Assembly (NCBI RefSeq): GCF_907165205.1
Contig: NC_058190.1
Coordinates: forward strand, 13,338,001 to 13,402,000
Source of the DNA: Coccinella septempunctata
Taxonomy: Eukaryota; Arthropoda; Insecta; Coleoptera; Coccinellidae
Reading direction: 5' to 3'
DNA: 64,000 nt
The translations under genes were made by a program, and so were the position numbers. Shown one piece after another: positions 12,901 to 24,900 of the stretch (positions are counted from its first letter, which is position 1; each line of letters begins with the position of its first letter). The notes under the pieces were generated by a model that saw only the letters and a program-made list of their open reading frames with translations, ran no database searches and was not told the DNA's origin.

Positions 12901-15900
12901 CATGTTTTCCCACCATGTTGTCCCACCAAAGCTACGCAACAGCGACGGCACAATTCGAACGTGTTTAAATCATAGAAATCATATTATTTATTATTACTCT
13001 AGAATGCTAATCCAGTAGTAAGAAATGCGGCGAAAAATTGACAGTGGTCGTTAATACGAATGCGCATCATTAGTTTATTCTCTAGTAGAACGTTGCCGAG
13101 TTTCTGAATATTCTGTCGATCGAATCTTATGAAGAGGGGGCAATTCATGTAACGAAGCTATGTCGGACAACAACGCGTTTTCTTTCAGTCATTTGATTTT
13201 TCACTGTTGCACGATCTGGTCAGAGGTAAGAAGTTTCAAGTCACATTTTCTGAAATGTACTTGTGTACTTGTCTATCATATTAAAAATAATAAATGCAAA
13301 AAAAAAATTCAAAACTTGAATGAATTATCGAGTTCCACTGATAGCGTATTCCTTTGATGGTATATAGTAGTATTGCACTAGATCAGGATATTTCAAAATT
13401 GTTGCACGGAGTTTATAATATGCACTCAATGCTTAGGTACCTGTTCATCTAATCGAATCTGCAATAATATCGAATTGCATTGGTGATATTAAGTTTAGAT
13501 CTTCTGGAATTTTTGTTGTGAGTTCCAAATATTTAGTAAGCACCAGTTTGTACCATGGAATTCTCTACAAAACTCCAATCTTCAGCCAATTCACGGTTTG
13601 GTCAAACAATCAATGAATACTCAATAATACCTCTATTGACAAATTTAGATTTGGACTTATATCACGTCACCTCCGAGATCCCGATATATTTTCATTGAAA
13701 CCTGCAACATCATTGTACTGATTTTCTAAAACAAAGCATATATAAACACAAGTAGTCATCCATGCATGTGTTCAATACCGACAAGAAGTCCTGTATGAAT
13801 CGAAAAATAAGTTTTTTCACCGAATGTATGTATGTTTATTTCTCATTTATACCAAATAAACAATTCGACTGACATAAGGTAGAAAAATCTAGGCAACGTT
13901 CGAGTTGAAATAAACTAATGTCGTGCATTCGCTTTAACGACAAATGTCAATTTTTCGCCGCATTTTTTACTACTGGATTAGCATTCTAGAGTAGGTAACG
14001 TGCGTTCAAAAAAATTCGTCGTCAAGTAGGCTATGGAATTTTGTAGGTTGATTTTCTGTGACTGAACGTAATTCTTTCCTTACATCACACTCATCAGTCA
14101 TCACAGTCAAATGTGAACATTGATGACATTAACCTATTTATCGTAATTTTGTATGAAAAGGCAATTTCTCAGAAAAAATTACTTGCACATTCAATAATGA
14201 TTTATTAGCATTTTTTCATTGAATTAGATTTCAAGAATCCAAATAATCTGAGGCGATTGGAAAAATTAAGTTCATAAGTCAAAGACATGAATCTTGAACG
14301 AATCGAGTATTATAGTTTTTGTACTTACAATTATGTGAAAAGGTTGTAAGATCCTGAAAAATATTCCTTAGTGTAGCCAATGTTTCTACAGCTGTGTGTG
14401 CTCTGCCTCCATCTTGTTGAAAATAACTATATGACCATTCTTCGAAATTTAATTCAGCTATAAAAGGCATGATAATATCCTCTTTATAGCGTTCTGCTGT
14501 TAAAGTTCCGTCAAAGAAAATAGGTCCAACAATTCTTCTCTGACTGATAGCACACCAAACTCCAATTTTTTGAGAATGAAGTGGTGTCTCAATGTAAAAA
14601 TTTTCCGGTTTTTGACTGCTCCACATTCTCATATTTTGGGAGTTGACATATCCAGAAAGATGAAACCAGAAACTCAGTTTGCCTGCATCGAGATGCCATT
14701 CCAGTTCATTTAGAGTTCAATGTTGAACATTGAGACTCAGTAATATATCACGATCATTCACGAGTGATTACGATCCGATTGTTTCAAATGCAGCGACACC
14801 TAACCATCAATTTTAGAATTATGTTTCGTGTTTAGTGAACCCATCCCAACAGATGGCACTGGATAGAAGAGTGATTTATCTATATTTTCAAATGACTATG
14901 GTCATGACAACTTAATGCTTTCAAGGTACCTAATTACAAAAACTAATGTTTCACATCGCCCACAAATTTAGCACAAGTATTAATAATAATATAACTTTAT
15001 TACCCAACCGGAGTACTCCCAAATACAGGGTTAAATAAAAACATATTTAACAAAATGAGAAAATTCGAGGCCTGAAAAAACACATACATACAGGGTGTTT
15101 TCTAATTGAATGTCAATATTTATGGGGGTGATTTTTGAGCCCATTTTAGGAAAAAACTTCATATGAACATATGTCCTAAACGTCTTACCTTTTGAGATAC
15201 AGGGTGGTAAAGTTTTCAAAACTGAATAATTTATTATCAATATCTACAATGCCACTTCAAATATTTCAATGAATTTGTCATACATGTATACTATGAATCA
15301 AGAGGCATTTTTAAATGTATCACTTTTTTCTTAATTTCCACCAGTGGCGTTCGTACGTAATTTGACCTACCTATTTTGGCAGACATTGATGGTACGCCAC
15401 AGATTTTTAATGGAATAAAAATTATTTCTGAAATTCCCAATCATTTCCTATCAAAATTGATTACTTGACTTTTTTTAATCCTATTCACGGTTTCCGCTTG
15501 AAAAAATAAAAACCGTTTCTCTGCATGATCATAACAATATCCTTAATACATACATATGACAATTTCACCATGCAGAGACATACGTAAATTTTATTTTTTT
15601 AGAATTGAACGATCTATCGCAGGAATTTGGACAAAATCATAATTGATTTATTCACTGAGTCCAAATTCCTGCGATAGATCGTTCAATTCTAAGGCCAGGC
15701 GCAAATAGAAACGTAGGTTGGTGAGGTGACGCAGCTTTTTCCTGCGCTGCACGTACTATCTGACAAGTCACTGTCACGCTTTAAGCCAGGCGCAAATAGA
15801 AACGCAGGTTAGTGAGGTGACGCAGCGTGAGTTTTTGTAAAACATAGAAAAGACCAAGACCGCGCAAATAAGGCCCTGCGCAAATAGAAACGCAGGTTAG

Positions 15901-18900
15901 TGAGGTGACGCAGCGTGAGTTTTTATAAAACATAGAAAAGAGACCGCACAAATAAAGCTTGATAGTGACTTCAAATAGTACGTGCAGCGCAGGAAAAAGC
16001 TGTGTCACCCTGCGTCACCTCACCAACCTGCGTTTATATTTGCGCCTAGCCTAAAGCGTGACAGTTACTTGTCAGATAGTATGTGCTGCGCAGGAAAAAG
16101 CTGCGTCACCTCACCAACCTGCGTTTCTATTTGCGCCGGGCCTAAGAAGCATGGACGTGAATACTACAGAGTTTATTTTTTTAGGTGAAACCCGAGAGTC
16201 GAACTAAAAAAATTCAAGAGATCAAATTTGCTCATGTCAGTGGCGTGCCACTCACTGTCTAAATAATACCACCCTGTATCTCAAAAGGTTATTTTAGGAC
16301 AAGTTTTCTTCTTCGAATGGGCCCAAAAATCACCCCATAAATATTCACATTCAATTAGGAAAAATCGTGTACATGAGAATAGCAGATATTCTTTGTAATA
16401 TACAAGTGATGAACAAACTTATGAACAAAAAATTATAACACTTGACCATAACAACTAAGAAAACAAATTCATTCTCAGTTCATTTGCATTTTTAAACGCA
16501 CGATATGTTCGTGTACGAAAAATAACAAGTTAGTGCAAGGTGTCGGCAATCGAAAGACAGGAGCAGATCTAGAGACCAACCTTGGAACATAAATATTCAC
16601 TTTGGTCAGCAGATATATATAGTCCATTCAACAATGATTGACATCTCGAGTGGCTATGGAAAATCGAATTTAAGTTGGTAATAGCCCGCAAGTTCAGATT
16701 TTGTGTTGCGGAATTCTGGTTGGTATTGTGAATAAACAGTGATCTATATCTATAGACCAGTTATTGTCAATCTATGCAGTGACCGAAGATAATTTGAATT
16801 TTGTACATCTGTTTATATTCTTCGTTTAATCTGACAAATTGAAAACATATTTATAATTATTTGGATTGCTGATTAACATGCTCTGAATTTAAATATTCCT
16901 TCTTTTCAAATACTAGGTTATATTTAAATATTCCAATTCTGTGATTGAAACTACAGAAATTATTGAAGATCTTTTGTGACCAGATATTAAGCTGCTTCTG
17001 GACTCTCAAGACCTACAGGGATGTCAATCATTCCTACTGGGATGTCAATCATTCTTGAATTGACTATATATTCTTTTGAATGTCAGCAATACATTTTTAG
17101 TTATCAAACAATATATAGTCCATTCAAGAATGATTGACATCCCAATAGGCCTTGAAAGTCCAGACGCAGCTTAATATCCCGTCACAAAAGATATTCAATA
17201 ATTTCTATAGTTTCAATCACAGAACTGGAATATATAAATACAACCTAGAATAATATTTGAAAAGAAGAAATATTGAAATTCTGAGCATATTAATCAGCAT
17301 TCAAAATTGATACAATTATTTTCTCAATTTGTAAGATTGAATTAAGAACATAAAAAGAAGTACAAAATTCAAATTATCGTCGGTCAGTGCATAGATTCAC
17401 ATATAGCTATATGTGAATGAATATGATGAATAAACAGTGATCTAGATCACTGTTTATTCATAAAACCAACTTAAATTCCGCAACACAAAATCTCAACTAA
17501 AGAGTTATTACCAATTGAAATTCAATTTTCCATAGCCACCCGAGATGTCAATCATTCTTGAATGGACTATAGCATATGTATGAGTTTTAGCAAAGGTTAG
17601 TGCAACGGGTACCATACAATTTGGAGTATTATAAAAGAGCTTAGGGAAAAACCTCAGTAAAATAACCCTGTCTTCCCGTGAGTAGTGTAGTGAAGACAAA
17701 TTTGTTTACAGAATAAGCTTTTAATACTGAAGGGCTTCTTTTCCATTGATATAAAAATTTCTTTATCCTCTTCTCATTTCGAAATTATATCTGAAACAAA
17801 GAAACAGAGCAGAAAACGAGAGAAAAATGTGAGTAATGAAGCTTTCATCAGAACTCATTCGAAGACTTAATGACGACTGATGACTGAAGAAAAAAATAAA
17901 TAATCATAGGAACATAACTTGTCCTTCAATTCCACTGGGAGGAATATCATCTCTGCATCGAAAATCTTCTTCTGATCTTGATGAAGGATCACTCTCGTCT
18001 TTAGAAATGCCTTCAGTATTCAAATTAATAAAAGCCAAATCTTGCTTTTAACTGGGAGGGTCTTTCGACCAGGTCCAGTCTTCCAAGTGATGATTCTTTT
18101 GTTCTTCAGTTGTTCGAGGAACGCTACAGGACCTGACGTTGGGGAATCATCTCCCATAGATAAACCAGTGGTTATTCAGTAGAAAATTGAAAAAACGAGA
18201 AAGAAATTCAAACGAACTTCTGACACTTTATTCAATTTGTCGATATGAACAGTCGAGAGTACCGGTCATCAAATTTCGAGCAAATTTTGCATAGACTTCT
18301 GACAAGAAGAGGAACCTAAAAACCTGGAACGTGTTGGTTATCACCAACAACGATAACAGTCTTACCCTGAAGTCTAATCTCACTACACTATTTATAACCA
18401 GGAGGGATCAGCTCTGCATCAAAAACTGACTCACTCAACCATGTTTCACCTACTAATATCGAATGAATACTCACAAACTGATTTCATAAATTTAGTCAAT
18501 TTAGTATTGAGTCCCCCCTCGTTCTGATAATACACATAGATTTAAAAGTTTTGCATCACCCTAAATCTCCGAAAGTTATGTTTTCTTAAAAATTATTGGA
18601 GTATAAGCTCCTTGAACAGGATCCTGTAAACTTCTGGAGGGATATCTGCGGGCTGCTATTGACCTGCTTAGCATGTCCCAAGCATTTTCTATTGGATTCA
18701 TGTCTGGAGATAGAGCGGGCCAGCTCTAGTGCGATGAGGACGGCCATTATCGTCCACAAAAGCGAAAGGATTTCCAACAGCCGCTCGCCATAACCTTACG
18801 TGAGGATGTAGAATCTCCCTGAGGTATCTATCACCAGTAATTGTGCTCTGAATATGAATTAAATCTGTGAGACCATTGGACATGATACCAGCCCGAAACA

Positions 18901-21900
18901 TGGCACTTCCTCCGACAAAGGGAGGCACGGGACGAGTTGCTCTAGTTAGCTCTCTCCACACACGAATCCGATGGCTATCCTTTATTAAACATATTCTGGT
19001 CTCATCGGAAAACAACACAGATTTCCAAAATTCTTCGGGCAAAGCACGTGCTCTCGAGCCCAATATAGACGGAGGGTAATGTGCTCAGGTTGTAGTCGGG
19101 GAACCCTCAGTGGTCGACTAAATCTCCAACCTTTTGCCATTATGCGTCTAAGTAAAGTAGAGAGCGATACAGGAATTTCCGAGACATGTCCCATATCTCT
19201 TTAGATTAGATTAGATTAGATTAGATTAGATCTTTATTGGTGATATTGCAAAACAAGTTGTTGCTTTCACAAGTCATAAATACAGAGGTTGCAATAAATA
19301 TGAATAAGATAGATATAAAATATATGAGATAGATATAAAATATATAGAGAACACAGAACAGTTAAAAGTCACTAAAATTAAATAAAAATAGACAAGTAGT
19401 GTTCATAAAACCTCAAATTAACTGACAGACAAAGAATTCGTTCACTGAATATAACACATTTCTGATTAATTCCTCTTTCACTTTATTTTTAAAATGTTTT
19501 ATTGATAAATTTTTGTAAGCACTTGGTAAAAAATTGTACATGGATGTTGCACAGAAGGCGGGAGAGTGTTGGGATCTACTTAGTCTTAGAAAATCCTTTC
19601 TAATGTGAGACTTATTTCGTGTGTCATAATTATGTACATCAGATTGTAGCTGAAATAAGTTTTTATTTTTGTGTACATATAGTAAATTTTCTAAAATGAA
19701 TAAGCTAGGAAATGTTAAAAGTTTGAGCTCACGAAATGTTTGCTTACAGCAGTCTCTGTAGCCAAGACTCCCCAAGATCCTTACTGCACGCCTCTGCAAT
19801 CTGAATATCGTTTCCCTCTGAGCACAGTTGCCCCAGATTAATACTCCATATCTCAACCTTGATTCTATCATGGCGAAATATACAGATCGGAGTACATCTC
19901 GGGACAGTGAGAATGAGAGACACCTGAGAGCAAATATATTTTTACTTAACGTAGATGACAGGCCATCCACGTGGGCACCCCAAGTGAGGGAAGCATCAAG
20001 TTGCAGCCCCAGGAATCCCACAGTTGGAACCTGGCTGAGATGTTCACCCTTATCTCTCAAGCTGAACATCATGTTTTGTGTTTTTTCGGGGTTCATACTT
20101 AACCCGTTAGCGCTGAACCACTCCAGGGCCCTCGACTGTGACGCACGAGACAGCTCGGGTATATATTCAATGTCATGCGAGTCGATTTCAATGGTAGTAT
20201 CATCCACAAACTGTATGATTTTCACTTCTGGCAAGTAATCTGGTAGATCGTTGACAAAAATGAGAAACAGTATAGGCCCCAAATTTGATCCCTGCGCCAC
20301 TCCAACATTCATCCGCCTAATCCCGGAACACGCACCATTCACAAAGACCGTTTGAAATCGATCATTTAAAAAAGAATTGACCAAGTTCAGCGCCGATTCA
20401 TCGAACCCATATTTTTTCAACTTAAAAATGAGCTTGTCCCGAGAGACACAGTCGAAGGCCCTAGACAGATCAACAAAAGAAGCGTAACAGTGCCTTCCAC
20501 GTTCGAAACTACTCATCGCCAAATTTATGAAATTATGAACGGCCGCAGTTGTATTTTTGCCCCTTCGGTAGCCGAATTGAGATGGTGAAAAGAGAGCATT
20601 CGCTTCGAAAAATGTTCTTATCTGCTCCGTCATTATGGTTTCAATGATTTTGGAAAAGACTGGTACCAGAGAAATTGGCCTATAATTCGCTTTGTCCTTT
20701 CGATCTCCTTTTTTGAAAACTGGAACTACCTTAGACACTTTTAAGCACTTCGGATAATGGCCCGTCACCAAACATTGATTTATGAGCTTGGTGAGTGGGG
20801 AGATTATAGAACTTAAATTCGCCTTAATCACTTTTGTGGAAAGACCGTAATTATCAGTCGCCCTACTGTTACTGAGTTTTTTAACGACATCTCGCACAAG
20901 AATAGGACTTACCTCTTGGAATTGAAATGATAAATTATTTGGTAGACTTTTCCTGAACGTATCAGCTGAGGTGGTATTCGTCTTAGGAATCTCGGATATG
21001 ATTCTCTCTGCGATGGTGGAATAATACAAGTTAAATTCATCGGGAGAAACATCGATAGCCGAGCAGGCACCGTTACCCGCCCGTGTGTGGTCTCTCACCA
21101 ACCCCCAAGCAGTTTTAGATTTATTTGATGACTCCATGATGATATGATCGAAATAATCCTTCTTTGCCTGTTTTAAAGTTCTGCGATAGTCATAAGATAG
21201 CTTATTTTTCAAAGTTCGTAAAGCCTCAGTATGATATTTTTTGTATAAATCGCGTACTAGAAGCAAACGCTCTCTCATCTTTCTATGTTCAGATGAGAAC
21301 CATCCGCGATCAAGTCCAAGCCTATTTTTCACTCTAACCTTTTTTGTTGGAAAAGATGCTGCCAACGCGTCCACTATATACTGGTGGAATAAATCGAAGC
21401 GCTCGCCACAGTTTAACCTTTCATCATCCACAAAAGACCAATTGCTACTCTGCAGTAATTCATGCATAATATTGAAACCCAACTGAGAAAGAGGTCTAAT
21501 GGTCTTGTATACATATTTATTCCCATAATACCCACTGGAGGCGCCCACGTGAAGAACCTGTGCATCATGATCCGAAAAGGAAGTTTCAACAACTCTAGCG
21601 AATTCAGTCTGAACGTCAAAATTCATAAAAATATTATCAAGGCAATTTTTATTCCTTGTAGGTCCGAAAATTCTTTGCTTATAGCCATAAGACGTCATAA
21701 GATTGCTAACTGCTCTTGTCTCTTTTTCTAGAAGAACCTCATCATTAAAAACAAATTTTACATTAAAATCTCCACATATTATGACCCTATCACCGCGATT
21801 ATTCAGATAGTTCAACATCAACTCGAAATTACGAATGAACAGATCGAATGATCTGGAGGGAGACGAATAGACGCAAACAATAATAATACGACTCTCGGTA

Positions 21901-24900
21901 AGTCTAATAGCGGACATCTCACAATGAACTTCCAGCGATATGTTGCATATTTTCTTGGCTGTAGGACACTCCGATATTCTGGTGTTTGATTCAACCATTA
22001 TCATGGTCCCCCCATGTGCTGTAATTGATCTACTATAAGCATGACCGACGTACCATCCGTCCATGGATAATCCTTGAGTTTCGCTATTTTCCAGCCAATG
22101 TTCTGTGAGGCATAACACTTTGTACTTCTGAGTCTGACTGTACAAGAAAGCCTCTAAATCCGCTATCTTATTTTTTAGGCTTTGGACGTTCACATGCATC
22201 AAGTTCAGCCTGAAATTTTTCGTATTGTGGCAACTGGGTAAGTTGATATCGGGTATAGGTTCTATTCCCTCGTCGTCTTTTTCACAAAAAACTTAGTGAT
22301 GAATGCCCCCTCAGGCCAAGAATCTCCCTTTTCTGCTGTTTCCCTATTGGACGCATCGATTACTACTTTATAAGAGCTGTATTTGTCTGGATGCTTGGAC
22401 TTCAGTTCGTGACATTCAGCTTCAGGAAATTTTTGTTTCACCATGGTCTGGAACTGATACAATTCTGTGTCAGGAGCAATTCTTGAGACAAAGAATGATA
22501 TCTTTTTTCCTACTGTTCTGATTGGATTTTCTCTGCTGGCTCCAGTTATATTCCACGCAGAATGTTTTTTGGGAATTGTTCCATCAATTTATTTCTTTTT
22601 TGTTGAATTTGGTATTTGATGTCTTATTTTTGTGTGAAACGCATTTCCAGTCATTGACCTCTCTGATTTGCCTCTCAGATGTCGACGACCCATTAAGTGT
22701 TAACGATACCGCATTACACATGTTTGGTTCGTTGATATCACCGTTATCTGTTAGCATATTATCGGTGGAGACTGATAAATTCGGAATCCCCCCGGTTTCT
22801 GATGTTTTGTTTACGTGCTTCTTTGCCTGTATATTTTTTTTTACTGATCGTCCATTGTTTCTCGCTTCGTGTATTTCCAGTTTATGAAATTTTTCTAAGA
22901 GGTCTATGTGTTTATTTAGTAAGCCTATTTTATCCCTCAACTCGTAAATCAGCATGTCTTTTTGTTCTAATAGGATATCATAATGGTCTGACTTACTGTT
23001 TCTTTGGATGTTACCTTCTTCAGTGGAAATGTCCTTATTTAAGTGTTCAAGCTCATCACTGCGAAACCCTTCGCAGTGATTGGAATTCAGAGCTGATTTC
23101 TCGAACAGAGATTCATTCATGTTCGAGATTCTGGATTTTAGTTGTTCAATTTCAGCGTCCTTGATGTTGCACTCACATTCTTGCTTATTACCACAACAAA
23201 ATATTATTCCCTGTGAATCGACAAATGTACCACTAATTTTGAGAACACAGCTAGGGTGATATTTAGAGTCACATTTTCCACAAACAATAAACAATTTCAC
23301 TTCCTTCGAACATTTTCTACAGGATACGTCTGATGCGTTGTTACTTCGCGGCGCCATGTTTCATGAATACTTTGGAGTACTGGCAAAGGTATTGTTGGGT
23401 CTCTCCACACACACCAATTCTATCAGCTACAAACCTTTGGAAATTGCCTTCTTCAATTAGAGCCACAATTCTTACACGGTCAATCTCACTTATCACTCTA
23501 CTGTCGGCAGTAAAAATCGTTAAATTCAACTTCTTCTTCTACCGAAATAATTGATCTCAAAATGTAACCCTCCCCCACCCAAAAATTGTGAACATATGCA
23601 AAAAATATATGTAGATTCGGAAAGATAAACATTATTAAACAAACCCACAAAAAATTGTTGATATTGAAAAATTTCATCATATGAAATTAAGGTGATGCAA
23701 AACTTTTGAATCTATGTGTATATACGGAAATACCCACCGTTGAAGCACAATTATCACCCATTGAAGATGTAGTATGGGACATCTCGGTTTTGCCCTAGGC
23801 AAAGCTCTAATTTGGCGCCCTAATAGAGAAATTAACCATGACGATTGCGTAAACTGAGTATGAAAAAATTCCATCTTTTCTAAAAAATTAAATCCGCAAT
23901 GGAGACATATTCAACGACAAAAATCAGCATAGTTACAAATTATATAAAAATTCAAAATACTTTTAATATTGATGAAAAGTAAATAATATATGTAGGGTGT
24001 TAACAAATAATTTGCGATTTTTTTTAATAATAATAATAATACCACAGATTTAGCAGCCCTACAGAGAAAAATTAAGACGATGCTGACAAAACATAATAAA
24101 CATCACCCCAAAAGCTCAATAGAACGGACAGAGCTGCCACGACACCTCGGTGGTAGAGGAATTGTTGATATTATATATTTCCTGAACAAGTATGATTCGT
24201 CAGAACTCCATCGAGTAGTTTGTGGTGCTGATATAGTTCTACTCCGTTGAAGCTACAACGGGGCCACTTGAAAACTGTCGAACAATCTGCAGAAAGCAAA
24301 ATGCAGAAATTAATTAATTAGCAAACCTTTACATGAATGGCACCAGAACGAGGTAAATCATGATTACGTCGACATATCTGTGTCGAACTGCTGGTTGACT
24401 TCCGGAAGGTTGTTTCCCGAGACAGAGGGCTTTCATGCTCGCCATCCAGGACCAGGTAATTCCCACAAGGAATTACATGAAATATATCGCCAATGATCCC
24501 TCAGTGAAGGACGATAGCTGTCGGATTACAAGAGTAGACATGATGCTGTTGCCAAGATTCTTCACCAAGAATTGGCATTAAAACATCAACTTCTAAGTTC
24601 GAAAAAGGTTCCTTTATCACAATTACCATAGGGATGCTGTATTGGAACGGGATCGCACGGTTCTTACAGACCGGAACATAACTCACAATAGACCAGACCT
24701 CATATTGCTCAATAAGGATGAGGACACAGCACTATTCATCGACCTGGCGATTCCAAATAATAACAATCTTCTAGATAGACACACCGAAAAAAATTCAAAA
24801 TACAAAGATCTCGAGGAACAAACCAGGAGACAGTGGAAGCTGAAAGATATAAAGACCATCCCTATTCCCATTTCATCTACAGGCCTGATACCGAAGAAAC

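Larger units (their letters stand above)
15091..16371. mobile_element. CAGGGTG-type inverted-repeat element containing a foldback
   Basis: The left arm 15091-15204 (CAGGGTGTTTTCTAATTGAA to GAGATACAGGGTGGTA) and right arm 16262-16371 are inverted copies about 110 bp long with moderate divergence. CAGGGTG-ended repeats of this kind are common in insects. Another foldback (15693-16146) and a perfect hairpin (15599-15692) lie inside. There is no coding capacity. The short open frames across it translate the repeats. Confidence 0.75.
19201..23357 (-). mobile_element. Near-complete CR1/jockey-type non-LTR element
   Basis: It is oriented like the Tc1 element it interrupts. The order on the minus strand is ORF1 (PHD-like finger and coiled coil), ORF2 (endonuclease and RT), a 3' UTR of about 180 nt, AATAAAG, then (TCTAA)n. 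The 5' boundary almost coincides with the ORF1 start codon, so there is little or no 5' UTR and the 5' end may be truncated. No clear target duplication was found. Confidence 0.85.
18533..23718 (-). mobile_element. Tc1-family element split by a non-LTR retrotransposon
   Basis: The inverted ends CACATAGATTTAAAAGTTTT (18533) and AAAACTTTTGAATCTATGTG (to 23718) are each flanked by TA. The transposase is on the minus strand in two pieces. The N-terminal helix-turn-helix part at about 23545-23360 includes RVRIVALIEEGNFQRFVADR. The rest, at 19198-18570, has RRIMAKGWR, a frameshift near 19050, VLFSDETRI (first catalytic Asp) and FVDDNGRPHRTR (second). About 60 residues between the pieces seem to be missing, and the C-terminal part has stops. 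The element is inactive and entered a decayed endonuclease gene. Confidence 0.85.

Noticed and set aside
19201..19230. Telomeric repeat
   Set aside because: (TTAGA)6 is not the insect TTAGG or TCAGG repeat and sits exactly at a non-LTR 3' end.
22584..23357. Host PHD-finger chromatin gene
   Set aside because: Position, orientation and C-terminal module make it ORF1 of the adjoining non-LTR element.
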